Assembly: GCF_004005945.1 (NCBI RefSeq)
Contig: NZ_SACS01000008.1
Span: 1 to 64,000 of the forward strand
Origin: Rheinheimera riviphila
GTDB lineage: Bacteria; Pseudomonadota; Gammaproteobacteria; Enterobacterales; Alteromonadaceae
DNA: 64,000 bases
Direction: 5' to 3'
Below the pieces are notes generated by a model. That model was given only the letters and a program-made list of their open reading frames with translations, ran no database searches and was not told where the DNA came from. This document shows, in pieces, positions 45,020-54,060 of this stretch; position 1 is the first letter of the stretch; each line of letters opens with the position of its first letter. Both the position numbers and the translations under genes were made by a program.

Positions 45020-45249
45020 CAATGACTATCCTAAATTAGCAGTTGTCAGTCCTGCCTGCTGTTTGATCCGGTCCAGCAGACTTTAATTCGGTCGAAATCA
45101 TAGCACAGCAGCTGCTAAAACTGACAATCTTCTGCAGCTTACTGGCTTACGACAACCATGAAAAAACAGCGCAATACCACTGTTTTCGCATGCTTTTTCA
45201 GCTGCGTGTTTAAAAAGTATCCGAACAGATCGGCCATTGGAAAAAACTA
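45020..45249. other. Intergenic region upstream of ATPase gene and tRNA promoter
   Basis: No convincing gene. Nothing repeated was recognised. It should hold the minus-strand ATPase promoter, but I see no clear -35/-10 pair. Confidence 0.5.
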
Positions 45250-45278
45250 TTGACACATATTAGCGTGCCCCATAGAAT
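45250..45278 (+). promoter_or_regulatory. Sigma-70 promoter of the tRNA operon
   Basis: TTGACA (45250-45255), exactly 17 bases, then TAGAAT (45273-45278), followed by a GC-rich stretch GCGCC that fits a stringent-control discriminator. The first tRNA begins 58 bases on. Confidence 0.85.
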
Positions 45279-45336
45279 GCGCCTCGTCTTGTGACGAAGC
45301 CACTTCAGCAATGGAGTTGTAACGTCCATACGGTGT

Positions 45337-45412
<76 letters not shown>

Positions 45413-45425
45413 AAGTTTACAATGT

Positions 45426-45501
45426 GTCCCTTTCGTCTAGAGGCCTAGGACACCGCCCTTTCACGGCGGTAACAGGGGTTCGAATCCCCTAAGGGACGCC
45501 A
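45426..45501 (+). tRNA. tRNA-Glu (anticodon TTC), copy 1
   Basis: 76 nt with encoded CCA; anticodon loop CCTTTCACG carries TTC. Identical to the next three copies. Spacer to tRNA-Ala is 13 nt. Confidence 0.97.
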
Positions 45502-45531
45502 AGTAAACACAAGACACGAATGTATCCGCGG

Positions 45532-45607
45532 GTCCCTTTCGTCTAGAGGCCTAGGACACCGCCCTTTCACGGCGGTAACAGGGGTTCGAATCCCCTAAGG
45601 GACGCCA
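45532..45607 (+). tRNA. tRNA-Glu (anticodon TTC), copy 2
   Basis: Identical 76-nt copy with CCA end; 30-nt spacer before it. Confidence 0.97.
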
Positions 45608-45633
45608 ATACATTCACCCGATAACAGCACTGT

Positions 45634-45709
45634 GTCCCTTTCGTCTAGAGGCCTAGGACACCGCCCTTTCACGGCGGTAACAGGGGTTCGAATCCCCTAA
45701 GGGACGCCA
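45634..45709 (+). tRNA. tRNA-Glu (anticodon TTC), copy 3
   Basis: Identical 76-nt copy with CCA end; 26-nt spacer before it. Confidence 0.97.
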
Positions 45710-45731
45710 CGCTGCTATCAAATCCTGGGAT

Positions 45732-45807
45732 GTCCCTTTCGTCTAGAGGCCTAGGACACCGCCCTTTCACGGCGGTAACAGGGGTTCGAATCCCCTAAGG
45801 GACGCCA
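45732..45807 (+). tRNA. tRNA-Glu (anticodon TTC), copy 4
   Basis: Identical 76-nt copy with CCA end; 22-nt spacer before it. Confidence 0.97.
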
Positions 45808-45865
45808 CTTAGGAAATTCAGATATACCATCCTGTAGCCTCAATCCAGTTGGCAGCAGTCAAGAT

Positions 45866-45941
<76 letters not shown>

Positions 45942-46124
45942 AATCAAGCGACACCAAACCCAGCTCCAGTAAATTCCAAAAAATCTCCTTATTAAATGCC
46001 TTGTTACCACACTTACGATATTTCAGTTTTACGTTGCGCCCATCAAATTCTGCCAATGCTCAAATTTACGCCGCCATCTAAAAGATGCCGGGCAGACCCA
46101 TTCGTTCTGCTCTGACACTTCAGC

Positions 46125-46724
46125 TTACAATTTCTGCAGTAACGGCGCGATAAAATCGCGGATAATCGGCTGCGCTTTAACGTTCGGATGAATACCATCC
46201 GCTTGCATCAAATCGGCTTGCACCGCGATGCTATCCATGAAAAATGGCCAATAGACCGCCTGCTGTTTTTCGGCTAATGCCGGATATAACGCGACAAACT
46301 GCCTCGTATAACGTGGCCCATAGTTCGGTGGAATGCGTATCTGCATCAGGATTGGTTTGGCCTGGTGGTTTTTCACTTCGGCAATCAATAGTTGCAGGTT
46401 TTGTTCGATTTGTGCCGTTGGAAAACCGCGTAATCCGTCGTTACCACCGAGCTCAATTAACACTGCCTGCGGTTGATGTTTAGTCAGTAATTCAGGTAAT
46501 CTGGCAAGACCACCGGCTGTAGTCTCGCCGCTGATACTGGCGTTGATGATGGTCCAAGAGGACTGATTTTTCTCAAGTTGTTGTTGCAACAGATGCACCC
46601 AGCCTTGCTGTTGTTGCATTCCGTAACCGGCGCTTAAACTGTCGCCCAGAATTAATAACTTTTGTGTTGCCGCCTGCAGTGACAGGCTGAAAACCAAAAC
46701 TAAAATGGTGAAGCAAAATCTCAT
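46125..46724 (-). CDS. tesA: Acyl-CoA thioesterase I / lysophospholipase L1 (GDSL hydrolase)
   Basis: Predicted 199 residues with a signal peptide (VLVFSLSLQAA), so periplasmic. SGNH/GDSL residues: Ser29 in GDSLSAGYG, Gly in SISGETT, Asn in ELGGNDGLRG, and Asp/His in DGIHPN near the C-terminus. Length and neighbours match E. coli TesA. Hydrolyses acyl-CoA thioesters and lysophospholipids. Its ATG overlaps, on the opposite strand, the ATG of the divergent ABC-transporter gene. Confidence 0.93.
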   Translation of the reverse strand: MRFCFTILVLVFSLSLQAATQKLLILGDSLSAGYGMQQQQGWVHLLQQQLEKNQSSWTIINASISGETTAGGLARLPELLTKHQPQAVLIELGGNDGLRGFPTAQIEQNLQLLIAEVKNHQAKPILMQIRIPPNYGPRYTRQFVALYPALAEKQQAVYWPFFMDSIAVQADLMQADGIHPNVKAQPIIRDFIAPLLQKL

Positions 46725-47430
46725 GTCATTTACACCAGAAATTTATATCCAGGCCAAAGCGCTGACCAAACAAGTACAGTTGACCGATTCAACTCTGACT
46801 ATCCTGCAACATATCGATTTGACAATCAACCGCGGGGACAGTGTGGCAATTGTTGGCGCCTCAGGTTCCGGCAAATCAACGCTATTAGGTATTCTGGCCG
46901 GGCTTGACACGGCCACCAGCGGCGAAGTGTATTTAGCAGGTCAACCTTTGCATGCATTAGACGATGACGCGCGGGCCGAACTACGTGCCCGCCAGGTCGG
47001 TTTTGTGTTTCAGTCCTTTTTGCTGCTGCCAAGTTTGTCCGCACTGGAGAACGTGACGTTACCGGCTGAACTGGCCGGCATTAAAAATGCGACACAGCGC
47101 GGCCGCGAATTACTGGCGCTGGTTGGATTAACCGAAAGGGCAGATTTTTATCCAAGCCAGATGTCCGGTGGTGAGCAACAACGTGTCGCCATTGCGCGCG
47201 CTTTTATTACCAAACCGGCCATTTTATTTGCCGACGAGCCTTCGGCGAATCTGGACGAAACCACCGGCGCCAAAATAGAAGATTTGCTGTTTGAACTGAA
47301 CGCACAGCAGGGCACAACGCTGGTGCTGGTGACGCACAACCCGGCTTTGGCCAAACGTTGTGCCAAACAAGCCACCATGCAGGCCGGACATTTAACCATG
47401 GCTGTGGCGGAGGTGACCAGTGTGGCCTAA
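46723..47430 (+). CDS. ybbA: ABC transporter ATP-binding protein YbbA
   Basis: Predicted 235 residues. Walker A GASGSGKST, Q-loop FVFQSFLLLPSL, signature MSGGEQQRVAIARA, Walker B ILFADEPSANLD and H-loop LVTHN, i.e. the MacB/LolD-like class. The ATG at 46723 is chosen; one six codons upstream has no ribosome-binding site. Paired with the YbbP permease, overlapping it by 11 bp, as in E. coli tesA-ybbA-ybbP. Substrate unknown, probably lipid or envelope related. Confidence 0.93.
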   Translation: MSFTPEIYIQAKALTKQVQLTDSTLTILQHIDLTINRGDSVAIVGASGSGKSTLLGILAGLDTATSGEVYLAGQPLHALDDDARAELRARQVGFVFQSFLLLPSLSALENVTLPAELAGIKNATQRGRELLALVGLTERADFYPSQMSGGEQQRVAIARAFITKPAILFADEPSANLDETTGAKIEDLLFELNAQQGTTLVLVTHNPALAKRCAKQATMQAGHLTMAVAEVTSVA

Positions 47431-50008
47431 CGTTGCCTGGCGTCTGTTCTGGCGCGAATTAAAACGCGGTGAGTTATGGGTGATCGCTTTCGCCCTTTGT
47501 TTAGCCGTATTTACCGTGGTCAGCTTAAGCGGCATCACTGAAAGCGTCCGCTCGGCGTTGGCCCAGCGTAGCGCCAATTTTATTGCCGCTGACAAAATAT
47601 TGCGCTCCAGCTTGCCATTTAACGAAGCTATTTTTGAAAAAGCCGCCACGCTACAGGTTAAATCGGCCAAACAAATGCAATTTAGCACCATGGTGTTTGC
47701 CGGTGATGAAATGCAGTTGGTGAGTGTAAAAGCAGTGTCCGCCAGTTATCCGCTGCGTGGCAAATTGACGTTACGTCAACATGAAGCCGTTGATGCGCCG
47801 ATTGTGCCGACCTTTTCGCAAGGTGAAGTGTTCCTGGAGCCGCGTTTATTGCAGCTGCTGCAAATCAAAGCCGGCGATATGATTGAAGTGGGTGTCAGTC
47901 AATTGAAAGTCGCTGGCGTGATCGCCGAAGAGCCTGATGCGCCGCTGAGCGTGTTTGGCAATGCGCCGAGGTTGCTGATGCACGTTGATGATGTCGCTGC
48001 GACCGAAGTGGTGCAACCCGGTAGCAGAATTGGCTATCGTTATCAGTTTGCAGGCTCGGACGCGCTTCTGACACAACTGGAAACAGAGGTTAAATCTCTA
48101 TTAACTTTGCACGACCGTTGGCAAAAGCTCGATCGTGAATCTGCGGTGGGTTCAGCATTAGATCGCGCGGAAAAGTTTTTACTGTTGGCAGGTTTGCTCG
48201 GCATTGTGTTGGCAGCATGTGCGGCGGCCGTTGCGGCCAGTCAGTATAGTCAGCGCCACGCCATGTCAGTTGCGGTGATTAAAGCACTTGGCGTGACCAC
48301 GGCAACCGCCCGCAAAATCTACGCCAGCCACCTGAGTTTAGTCACCTTGTTAAGTGTGAGTATTGGCCTGGCTTTAGGGCAATTTGCCAGCAGCAGCGCC
48401 CAGTGGGCGATTGTGAACTGGCTTGGTGACTATCAGGCTGAATTTAGCAGCCGGCCGTTATGGCTCGGTCTGCTGACCGCTGTTATTTGTGCTGGTTTGT
48501 TCTCGGCCCGACCGATTTGGCGCTTAGCCGCGGTGCCTGCGCTAAACGTACTGCGCCAACGCCAGCAAGAATGGCAATTTGATATCTGGCATCTGGCCAC
48601 TGGTGCAGTTGCTGTCTGGTTGTTGATGTGGTTGTTCAGCGGTGATCTGTGGTTGTCGGCCTGGTTGTTTTTACTTTGTGTGGCTTTTGCTGCGTTGCTA
48701 TTGGGTATGGCCGCTGTCATTGTCAAAGTCGCTAAACCGATGAGCGCGGGTCAAAGCAGTGCGCTTCGTCTGGCGTTGGCCAATTTACGCCGCCGCTTAT
48801 GGCCGAATAGTTTTCAACTGATCACCTTTAGTCTGGCGCTGTTTTTAACTTTACTGCTGTATTTTTTGCGTGCTGAACTCATCGGACAATGGCAACAACA
48901 AGTGCCAGTCGGAGCGGCGAACCAGTTTTTGGTCAATATCACCGAGGCTGAAAAGCCGCAAATAAGCGCCTTGCTTACAAAAAATCAACTGACGGCGGGC
49001 AACTATTATCCGATGATTTCCGGTCGGGTACTGAGTGTCAATAACGAAACCCTGACCGAGCCAGACGCTGAGAATAGCGATAAGGCCGAAAGTGAAAACC
49101 GGGATACTGCTAATCGTGATACTGCAGAGCGCAAAAAAGGCGAACAGCAAGCGGATCAGACGGGCACTGCTGCCAATGCCGAAACTGCTGAACGCCGCCG
49201 TGGTATCGGTCGAGAACTCAATCTCACCTGGCTCAGCCAGATGCCAGCCAATAACGAAGTGGTCAAAGGTCAGTGGTTTGTGGATGGTGGTAAAGCTGAA
49301 GTGTCGGTTGAAGTTGAACTGGCTGAACGGTTGGATTTAGCCATCGGCGATACCATCGGTTTTTCGGTGGGCGGCCAGCAATTCAGCGCTAAAGTCAGTA
49401 GTTTTCGAAAAGTGGACTGGAATAGCTTACAGCCAAATTTCTTTATGATTTTATCACCGGATTTAATGGCGACTTTTCCGGCAACCTACCTGACAGCTTT
49501 CTATTTGCCGCCGGCGCAACAACCATTGTTGAATCAGCTGGCGCGGCAATTTCCAACGGTATCGGTATTGTCGGTGGATAATATCTTAAAGCAAATCAAC
49601 GATATTATTGCTCAGGTATCATTAGCGCTGACGGTTATTCTGGCGCTGGTATTTGCTGCTGCGGTGTTAGTGTTGGTGGCGCAAGTGCAGGCAACGCTGG
49701 AGCAGCGGCAACAGGAGCTGGCAATTTTGCGCACCTTAGGCGCCAAAACGGTATTCTTAAGGCGTGCCGTGCTGGCAGAATTTGCCGCGCTTGGCCTGAT
49801 GGCCGGGGTGTTTGCCACGGTGCTGGCGGAAATACTGTTAGCGGTGCTGCAAGTGCGGCTATTCGAATTACCGTTTTCGCTGCACTGGAACTTATGGTGG
49901 ATAGGACCAGGGCTTGGCATGTTGCTGATCACCGGGCTTGGTTATCTATTGCTGCGAAAATTATTGATTGTGGACGCGCCAACGTTACTGCGCCGTGCAT
50001 TGCAGTAG
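47420..50008 (+). CDS. ybbP: ABC transporter permease YbbP (FtsX-like)
   Basis: Predicted 862-residue inner-membrane protein with two FtsX-type permease domains (about residues 255-380 and 735-860) around large periplasmic parts and about ten helices. GTG start at 47420 with GGAGGTGA upstream. At about residues 542-598 lies a charged, Glu/Lys/Arg/Ala-rich stretch with repeated NRDTA/TAER units that looks like a recent insertion in a loop ahead of RELNLTWL. Partner of YbbA. Confidence 0.9.
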   Translation: MWPNVAWRLFWRELKRGELWVIAFALCLAVFTVVSLSGITESVRSALAQRSANFIAADKILRSSLPFNEAIFEKAATLQVKSAKQMQFSTMVFAGDEMQLVSVKAVSASYPLRGKLTLRQHEAVDAPIVPTFSQGEVFLEPRLLQLLQIKAGDMIEVGVSQLKVAGVIAEEPDAPLSVFGNAPRLLMHVDDVAATEVVQPGSRIGYRYQFAGSDALLTQLETEVKSLLTLHDRWQKLDRESAVGSALDRAEKFLLLAGLLGIVLAACAAAVAASQYSQRHAMSVAVIKALGVTTATARKIYASHLSLVTLLSVSIGLALGQFASSSAQWAIVNWLGDYQAEFSSRPLWLGLLTAVICAGLFSARPIWRLAAVPALNVLRQRQQEWQFDIWHLATGAVAVWLLMWLFSGDLWLSAWLFLLCVAFAALLLGMAAVIVKVAKPMSAGQSSALRLALANLRRRLWPNSFQLITFSLALFLTLLLYFLRAELIGQWQQQVPVGAANQFLVNITEAEKPQISALLTKNQLTAGNYYPMISGRVLSVNNETLTEPDAENSDKAESENRDTANRDTAERKKGEQQADQTGTAANAETAERRRGIGRELNLTWLSQMPANNEVVKGQWFVDGGKAEVSVEVELAERLDLAIGDTIGFSVGGQQFSAKVSSFRKVDWNSLQPNFFMILSPDLMATFPATYLTAFYLPPAQQPLLNQLARQFPTVSVLSVDNILKQINDIIAQVSLALTVILALVFAAAVLVLVAQVQATLEQRQQELAILRTLGAKTVFLRRAVLAEFAALGLMAGVFATVLAEILLAVLQVRLFELPFSLHWNLWWIGPGLGMLLITGLGYLLLRKLLIVDAPTLLRRALQ

Positions 50009-50031
50009 TTTTCTGCTTTGATGGAGTTTTC

Positions 50032-50067
50032 CAATGCACTGGTATGAAAGGAGAAACCAGTGCATTG
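50032..50067. terminator. Hairpin between convergent ybbP and yfcH
   Basis: Twelve-base arms (CAATGCACTGGT at 50032-50043 and its complement at 50056-50067) around a 12-nt loop. No T tract on either side; a modest bidirectional terminator or mRNA-end stabiliser. Confidence 0.55.
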
Positions 50068-50077
50068 TCGGGCGATA

Positions 50078-50971
50078 TTAGAGCGTTAAATCTTGCAAAG
50101 CAGCACGGAACTGACTGAATTTAAAAGTAAAACCCTGGTCAAGTAGCCGTTGTGGATACACATTTTGGCCGAACAGCAATAAATCAGACATTTCACCAAA
50201 CAACAACTTTACCGCAAAAGCCGGCATTGGCAACAACGCCGGTTTTCCCAAGCGCTCCGCAAGTATTTTTGTCCACTGTTTGTTACTGACCGCCATCGGC
50301 GCCGTGGCATTAAACACGCCACGAAGTTCCGGTTGCAGTGATAAATAATCAAAAATGGCAATTAAATCATCCAGATGGATCCACGACATATATTGCTCAC
50401 CGTTGCCGATGACTCCGCCTAACCCCAATTTAAACGGTGGTAGCATTTTCTGCAAAGCCCCGCCATTGGCGGCCAGCACAATACCAATCCGCAAAATACA
50501 AACTCTGGTTTGCTCGGAACGGGCACGATTGGCCAGATTTTCCCAGCGGGCGCAGATGTCGTGACTGAATTCTGGGTAGTACGACTGATAGTTTTCATCA
50601 ATCGCATCGCCAGACTGCCGGCCATAAAAGCCGACGGCAGAGGCGTTAATCAGCGTATGGGGTGGGGTGGTCGCTTGCTGGATCAAAGCCACCAGCTGCT
50701 CAGTCAACTGCCAGCGACTTTGACAAATGCGCTCTTTTTGCTGTGGAGTCCAGCGGCGGTTGGCAATAGATTCACCAGCAAGATTGATCACCATATCCAG
50801 CTGATTAAAATCAATATTGGCTAACGATTCTATGGCCTCGACCGTATTGCCAAATTGCTGCTGCACCTTTTTTACCGATCGGCTCAGGACAATCAGTTGA
50901 TGTTGATTTTGCCATAATTTGACCAGCGCCGAACCAATCAGACCACTAGCACCGGTAATTAATATTCGCAT
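50078..50971 (-). CDS. yfcH: SDR-family NAD-dependent epimerase (TIGR01777, YfcH-like)
   Basis: Predicted 297 residues. NAD-binding ILITGASGLIGSAL at the N-terminus, VINLAGESIANRRW, INASAVGFYG, and C-terminal FGEMSDLLLFGQNVYPQRL, all typical of TIGR01777. Downstream of folX as in E. coli, but an ERIC element sits between them. ATG has TGGAG upstream. Function unclear; possibly nucleotide-sugar or pteridine related. Confidence 0.92.
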   Translation of the reverse strand: MRILITGASGLIGSALVKLWQNQHQLIVLSRSVKKVQQQFGNTVEAIESLANIDFNQLDMVINLAGESIANRRWTPQQKERICQSRWQLTEQLVALIQQATTPPHTLINASAVGFYGRQSGDAIDENYQSYYPEFSHDICARWENLANRARSEQTRVCILRIGIVLAANGGALQKMLPPFKLGLGGVIGNGEQYMSWIHLDDLIAIFDYLSLQPELRGVFNATAPMAVSNKQWTKILAERLGKPALLPMPAFAVKLLFGEMSDLLLFGQNVYPQRLLDQGFTFKFSQFRAALQDLTL

Positions 50972-51055
50972 GCACTGACTCCAAAAAAATGGCCGTGCCG
51001 TGATGCCGACACTTACACTATTGATTCAAGGTTTAAACACTTGTTTGTGCAAGTA

Positions 51056-51183
51056 TATAGCCAAAATCATTGAAGATTCGGGTAGGCGGCAACTGAACGA
51101 ATCCCCAGGAGCATAGCTGTTCTATGTGACTGGGGTGAGTGAAGGCGGCCAACAACCCCGAATCTTCAAGGATGATGGATATA
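51056..51183. repeat. ERIC-type intergenic repeat, copy 2
   Basis: 128 bp flanked by TATA at both ends, with inverted termini around TGAAGATTCGGG and the core CGAATCCCCAGGAGC...GTGACTGGGGTGAG that defines ERIC/IRU elements. Lies between folX and yfcH; its end is one base from the folX stop codon. Opposite in orientation to the copy at 36439. Confidence 0.9.
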
Positions 51184-51184
51184 G

Positions 51185-51556
51185 TTACTTTGTGCCCTTA
51201 TTGACGGATAAGCTCAGCGACACCGAATCGGCGAAACGTAATGCATAGGGTTTATCAATTTCAACTGCGGCATATTGGACTGAAGGGTGCGCTGCGGCAA
51301 TCGCCAGCACATCGGCGGTTAATTTCTCTAACAAAGAGAAGCGGTTATTTTCGACCAGTGTAATAATATCTTTGGTGATGGTGCGATAATTCAGTGCTTT
51401 GCTCATATCATCGCTATCGGCGGCCTGAGTGGCACTGTATTCAATGGTCGCGTTGATAATGACGTCTTGTTTGTTATTAATTTCTTCATCTTTGATACCT
51501 ATAAAGGTACGTAAACGGAGGTTTTTGATCCGGATCACTGCATTATTTAAAGTCAT
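51185..51556 (-). CDS. folX: Dihydroneopterin triphosphate 2'-epimerase
   Basis: Predicted 123 residues, very like E. coli Fol[20 protein letters not shown], the [11 protein letters not shown] block, [17 protein letters not shown] (catalytic Glu of the FolB/FolX fold) and [12 protein letters not shown]. Epimerises dihydroneopterin triphosphate at C2'. The start matches the family length. Confidence 0.94.
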   Translation of the reverse strand: MTLNNAVIRIKNLRLRTFIGIKDEEINNKQDVIINATIEYSATQAADSDDMSKALNYRTITKDIITLVENNRFSLLEKLTADVLAIAAAHPSVQYAAVEIDKPYALRFADSVSLSLSVNKGTK

Positions 51557-51668
51557 AACTTTTCCTGAGTCGAATTGGCCTCAAGGCCATTAGAGTAAAC
51601 ATAGCATCTGTGCCAATTACGCGGGTAGTACGCGATAAGATCAAATTAATACTTTGCTTTACTGAGTA

Positions 51669-51710
51669 ATTCCGTATGAAGTCTGATTTGTTTAATGATC
51701 AATACGGAAT
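51669..51710. repeat. Inverted repeat in the folX-phoQ gap
   Basis: ATTCCGTAT at 51669-51677 and ATACGGAAT at 51702-51710 form a 9-bp stem around 24 bases. It overlaps the end of a decayed small gene and could be its terminator or an operator. Apart from the decayed gene, the 51557-51971 gap shows nothing else I can name. Confidence 0.5.
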
Positions 51711-51921
51711 AGTTTAAAATGATGGCGGGACCTTTTGAATACTTTCAGCAGATCGTCACGCCCGATCTTTTCAGCGGTTTGCAATTCCCGCTTTACTTGC
51801 TCAAGTTGTGCATTAAGGCATCTGGAATAGTCAATTTGTGAATGGCTGTGACTGTCACAAGGACTGTCAGCCGCAAGCTGAAACTACCCAGCAGGACACA
51901 CAAAGATATGACTGATTTCAT
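51692..51921 (-). pseudogene. Possible decayed small secreted protein (LprI-like), frameshifted
   Basis: From ATG 51921 the frame encodes a signal-like MKSVISLCVLLGSFS. A shift of one base in AGTTTCAGC then gives a second open frame LAADSPCDSHSHSQIDYS, RCLNAQLEQVKRELQTAEK and a basic tail ending at 51692. The joined product resembles a short LprI/DUF1311-type secreted protein with two Cys. No in-frame start serves the second part, so it is either a pseudogene or carries a sequence error. Likeness judged by eye only. Confidence 0.4.
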
Positions 51922-51971
51922 CGCGTTTCGCTGGCCGATAACAGGCTGATTAATATAGAAATTGGCTAATT

Positions 51972-53288
51972 CTAATATTGATGCTCGGGAAATCGCAAAC
52001 GAAAACAGGCGCCGCCGAGCGTACTTTGTTCGATATCGATTTCACCGGAGTATGACAGACAAAGTTCATGCACAATAGATAAACCTACGCCGTGTCCCTC
52101 TTTGTACGTATCAAGGCGGGTGCCGCGACTCAGTAGTTCAGTGGTTTTATTCGGTGGCACACCGGGACCATCATCTTCAACACTAATACTCAGCGGGCGT
52201 AAGGTCACCGTCAGTGCGACCTGTTGCTGGCAGGCTTTAAAGGCGTTATCCAGCAGGTTGCCTAACATTTCCATCAAATCAGTTTCATCGCCACGGAACA
52301 TGGCGTTCGCCGGGCAGTCCAGCGCCAATTGTACCTGTTTGCCGCGATAAATTTTTTGTAACGCACTTTGCAGCTGACCAATGATTGGCGGGATGGCAAT
52401 TTGTTTTTGCCAGACATCCTGGCCGGAACTACTGGCGCGTTTCAGCTGATGCTCAATCATGGCGGTGATGCGGTCGATTTGTTCCCGCAGTTCCGGTTGT
52501 TGTGCCAAAGGCGAGGTATTCAGCACCGCCACCGGTGTTTTCAGCGCATGTGCCAGGTCGCTTAAATGATGGCGGTAGCGTTGTTTTTGGCGGTTTTGAC
52601 TGGCGAGCAATAAATTAACGTCTTCTTTAAGTGTCGTCAGCTCGGCCGGATAATTGCCGTTGAGCTGTTGTTGTTCACCACTTTCAACCTGCCGGATTTC
52701 GTGATCCAGCGCTGACAACGGCTGCGTCGTCCAATAATAGGCCAGCAGCATCACCAGCATTAACACCGCAGCAATACCAATAAACCAGCGCATCAGTGTA
52801 TTGCGAAAGGCTTTGACCGGCGCCTCCAGCAGTTGCTCGTCCTGTACAATATGAATGGTCAGCGGCATGCTGCGCTCGCCCATATCGAACAGCAGTGCAA
52901 ATGACAAAGTCCAGTACACCCGGCCATCTTGCTCTTGCGAAATAAATTCGTGTTTGCCTGGCAGCATTTCATGCTGTGGCGGGATAAAGGTTTGATTTAA
53001 AGAGGAATCTGACTGCCACATCAGTTTATCGCCACTGACGATAAAGGCACTGGTGCCAGAATCCGGCCGTAAAAAATCAGCCGGTAAAATGCTGTTATTA
53101 ATTTCTACAATGTCGTTTTTAGAGGTCAGTTCGGATAAAAACGAATATAAATGCACTTCTAGTTTTTGTTCGGTACTGGTCAGCAGCTGGGCGAAAAAAG
53201 CCCGTTCGATCGCCAGAAAACACACAGGTAACAGAAATAACATCAACACCAGGCTGATCACAGCCTGGCGGACCTTCAGCGACAACAT
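51972..53288 (-). CDS. PhoQ-like sensor histidine kinase
   Basis: Predicted 438-439 residues. Two membrane helices (about 10-30 and 168-186) enclose a periplasmic sensor; a HAMP-like segment follows, then the phosphoacceptor His near 248 in DLAHALKTPVAVL (the PhoQ-type H-box), the N box GNLLDNAFKAC, and ATP-lid VEDDGPGVPP and GHGVGLSIV. Two adjacent ATGs (53291 and 53288); the regulator stop overlaps them (TGATG). The acidic Mg-binding patch of E. coli PhoQ is not evident, so the signal may differ. Confidence 0.88.
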   Translation of the reverse strand: MLSLKVRQAVISLVLMLFLLPVCFLAIERAFFAQLLTSTEQKLEVHLYSFLSELTSKNDIVEINNSILPADFLRPDSGTSAFIVSGDKLMWQSDSSLNQTFIPPQHEMLPGKHEFISQEQDGRVYWTLSFALLFDMGERSMPLTIHIVQDEQLLEAPVKAFRNTLMRWFIGIAAVLMLVMLLAYYWTTQPLSALDHEIRQVESGEQQQLNGNYPAELTTLKEDVNLLLASQNRQKQRYRHHLSDLAHALKTPVAVLNTSPLAQQPELREQIDRITAMIEHQLKRASSSGQDVWQKQIAIPPIIGQLQSALQKIYRGKQVQLALDCPANAMFRGDETDLMEMLGNLLDNAFKACQQQVALTVTLRPLSISVEDDGPGVPPNKTTELLSRGTRLDTYKEGHGVGLSIVHELCLSYSGEIDIEQSTLGGACFRLRFPEHQY

Positions 53289-53290
53289 CA

Positions 53291-53968
53291 TCAGTTCACG
53301 GCCAGGTTAAACCGATAACCACGGCCCCGCAGCGTTTCGATTGGTTTAAGTTCACCGTCCGGATCGAGCTTTTTACGTAAGCGCAGGACAAACACTTCGA
53401 TCACGTTGCTATCCAAATCAAAATCCTGATCGTAGATATGTTCAGTCAATTCAGTTTTGGAAATGACTTTGGTTGGGTTGAGCATAAAATACTCCAGCAC
53501 TTTATACTCGTAAGCGGTCAGCGGTACTTCGGTTTCACCACACCAAACCTGTTGCGTACGGCTGTTTAAACTGACGGGTCCGGCGACCAGTGTTGGGTCC
53601 GGTTGACCCGCGGCACGGCGAATTAAGGCATTACAACGCGCCATCAGTTCTTCGACATGAAAGGGTTTGGTCAGATAATCATCGGCACCAGCGTCCAGGC
53701 CCTGGACTTTTTCCTGCCAGCTGCCACGCGCGGTCAGAATGATAATCGGGGTTTTTAAATCCTGTTGCCGGGCTTTTCGGATCAACGATAAACCATCAAG
53801 TTTCGGCAAGCCGATATCGATAATGGCCAAATCGTACGGATATTCACTGATTTTGAAAAAACCATCGGAACCGTCGTGCGACAGATCAACACTAAACTGT
53901 TGCTGTAAAAGATGATTTTTAATTTGTTCTGCTAATAACACTTCATCTTCAACCACCAATACCCGCAT
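53291..53968 (-). CDS. PhoP-like response regulator (OmpR family)
   Basis: Predicted 225 residues. Receiver domain with VVEDEVLL, phosphoacceptor Asp51 in AIIDIGLPKLDG and Lys in YLTKPF; winged-helix DNA-binding domain with VPLTAYEYKVLEYFML and VIEVFVLRLRKKLDPDG. ATG 53968 is favoured by AAGGA seven bases upstream; one two codons earlier is too close. Coupled to the sensor gene by TGATG. Confidence 0.92.
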   Translation of the reverse strand: MRVLVVEDEVLLAEQIKNHLLQQQFSVDLSHDGSDGFFKISEYPYDLAIIDIGLPKLDGLSLIRKARQQDLKTPIIILTARGSWQEKVQGLDAGADDYLTKPFHVEELMARCNALIRRAAGQPDPTLVAGPVSLNSRTQQVWCGETEVPLTAYEYKVLEYFMLNPTKVISKTELTEHIYDQDFDLDSNVIEVFVLRLRKKLDPDGELKPIETLRGRGYRFNLAVN

Positions 53969-54060
53969 GTGCATTCCTTATGACGTTCGCCGCTGCAGAC
54001 GGCGTGAAAATTGTGACCAGCAAGCGGTGTTATCGCAACCGTACTGGCGACCCCATTTAA

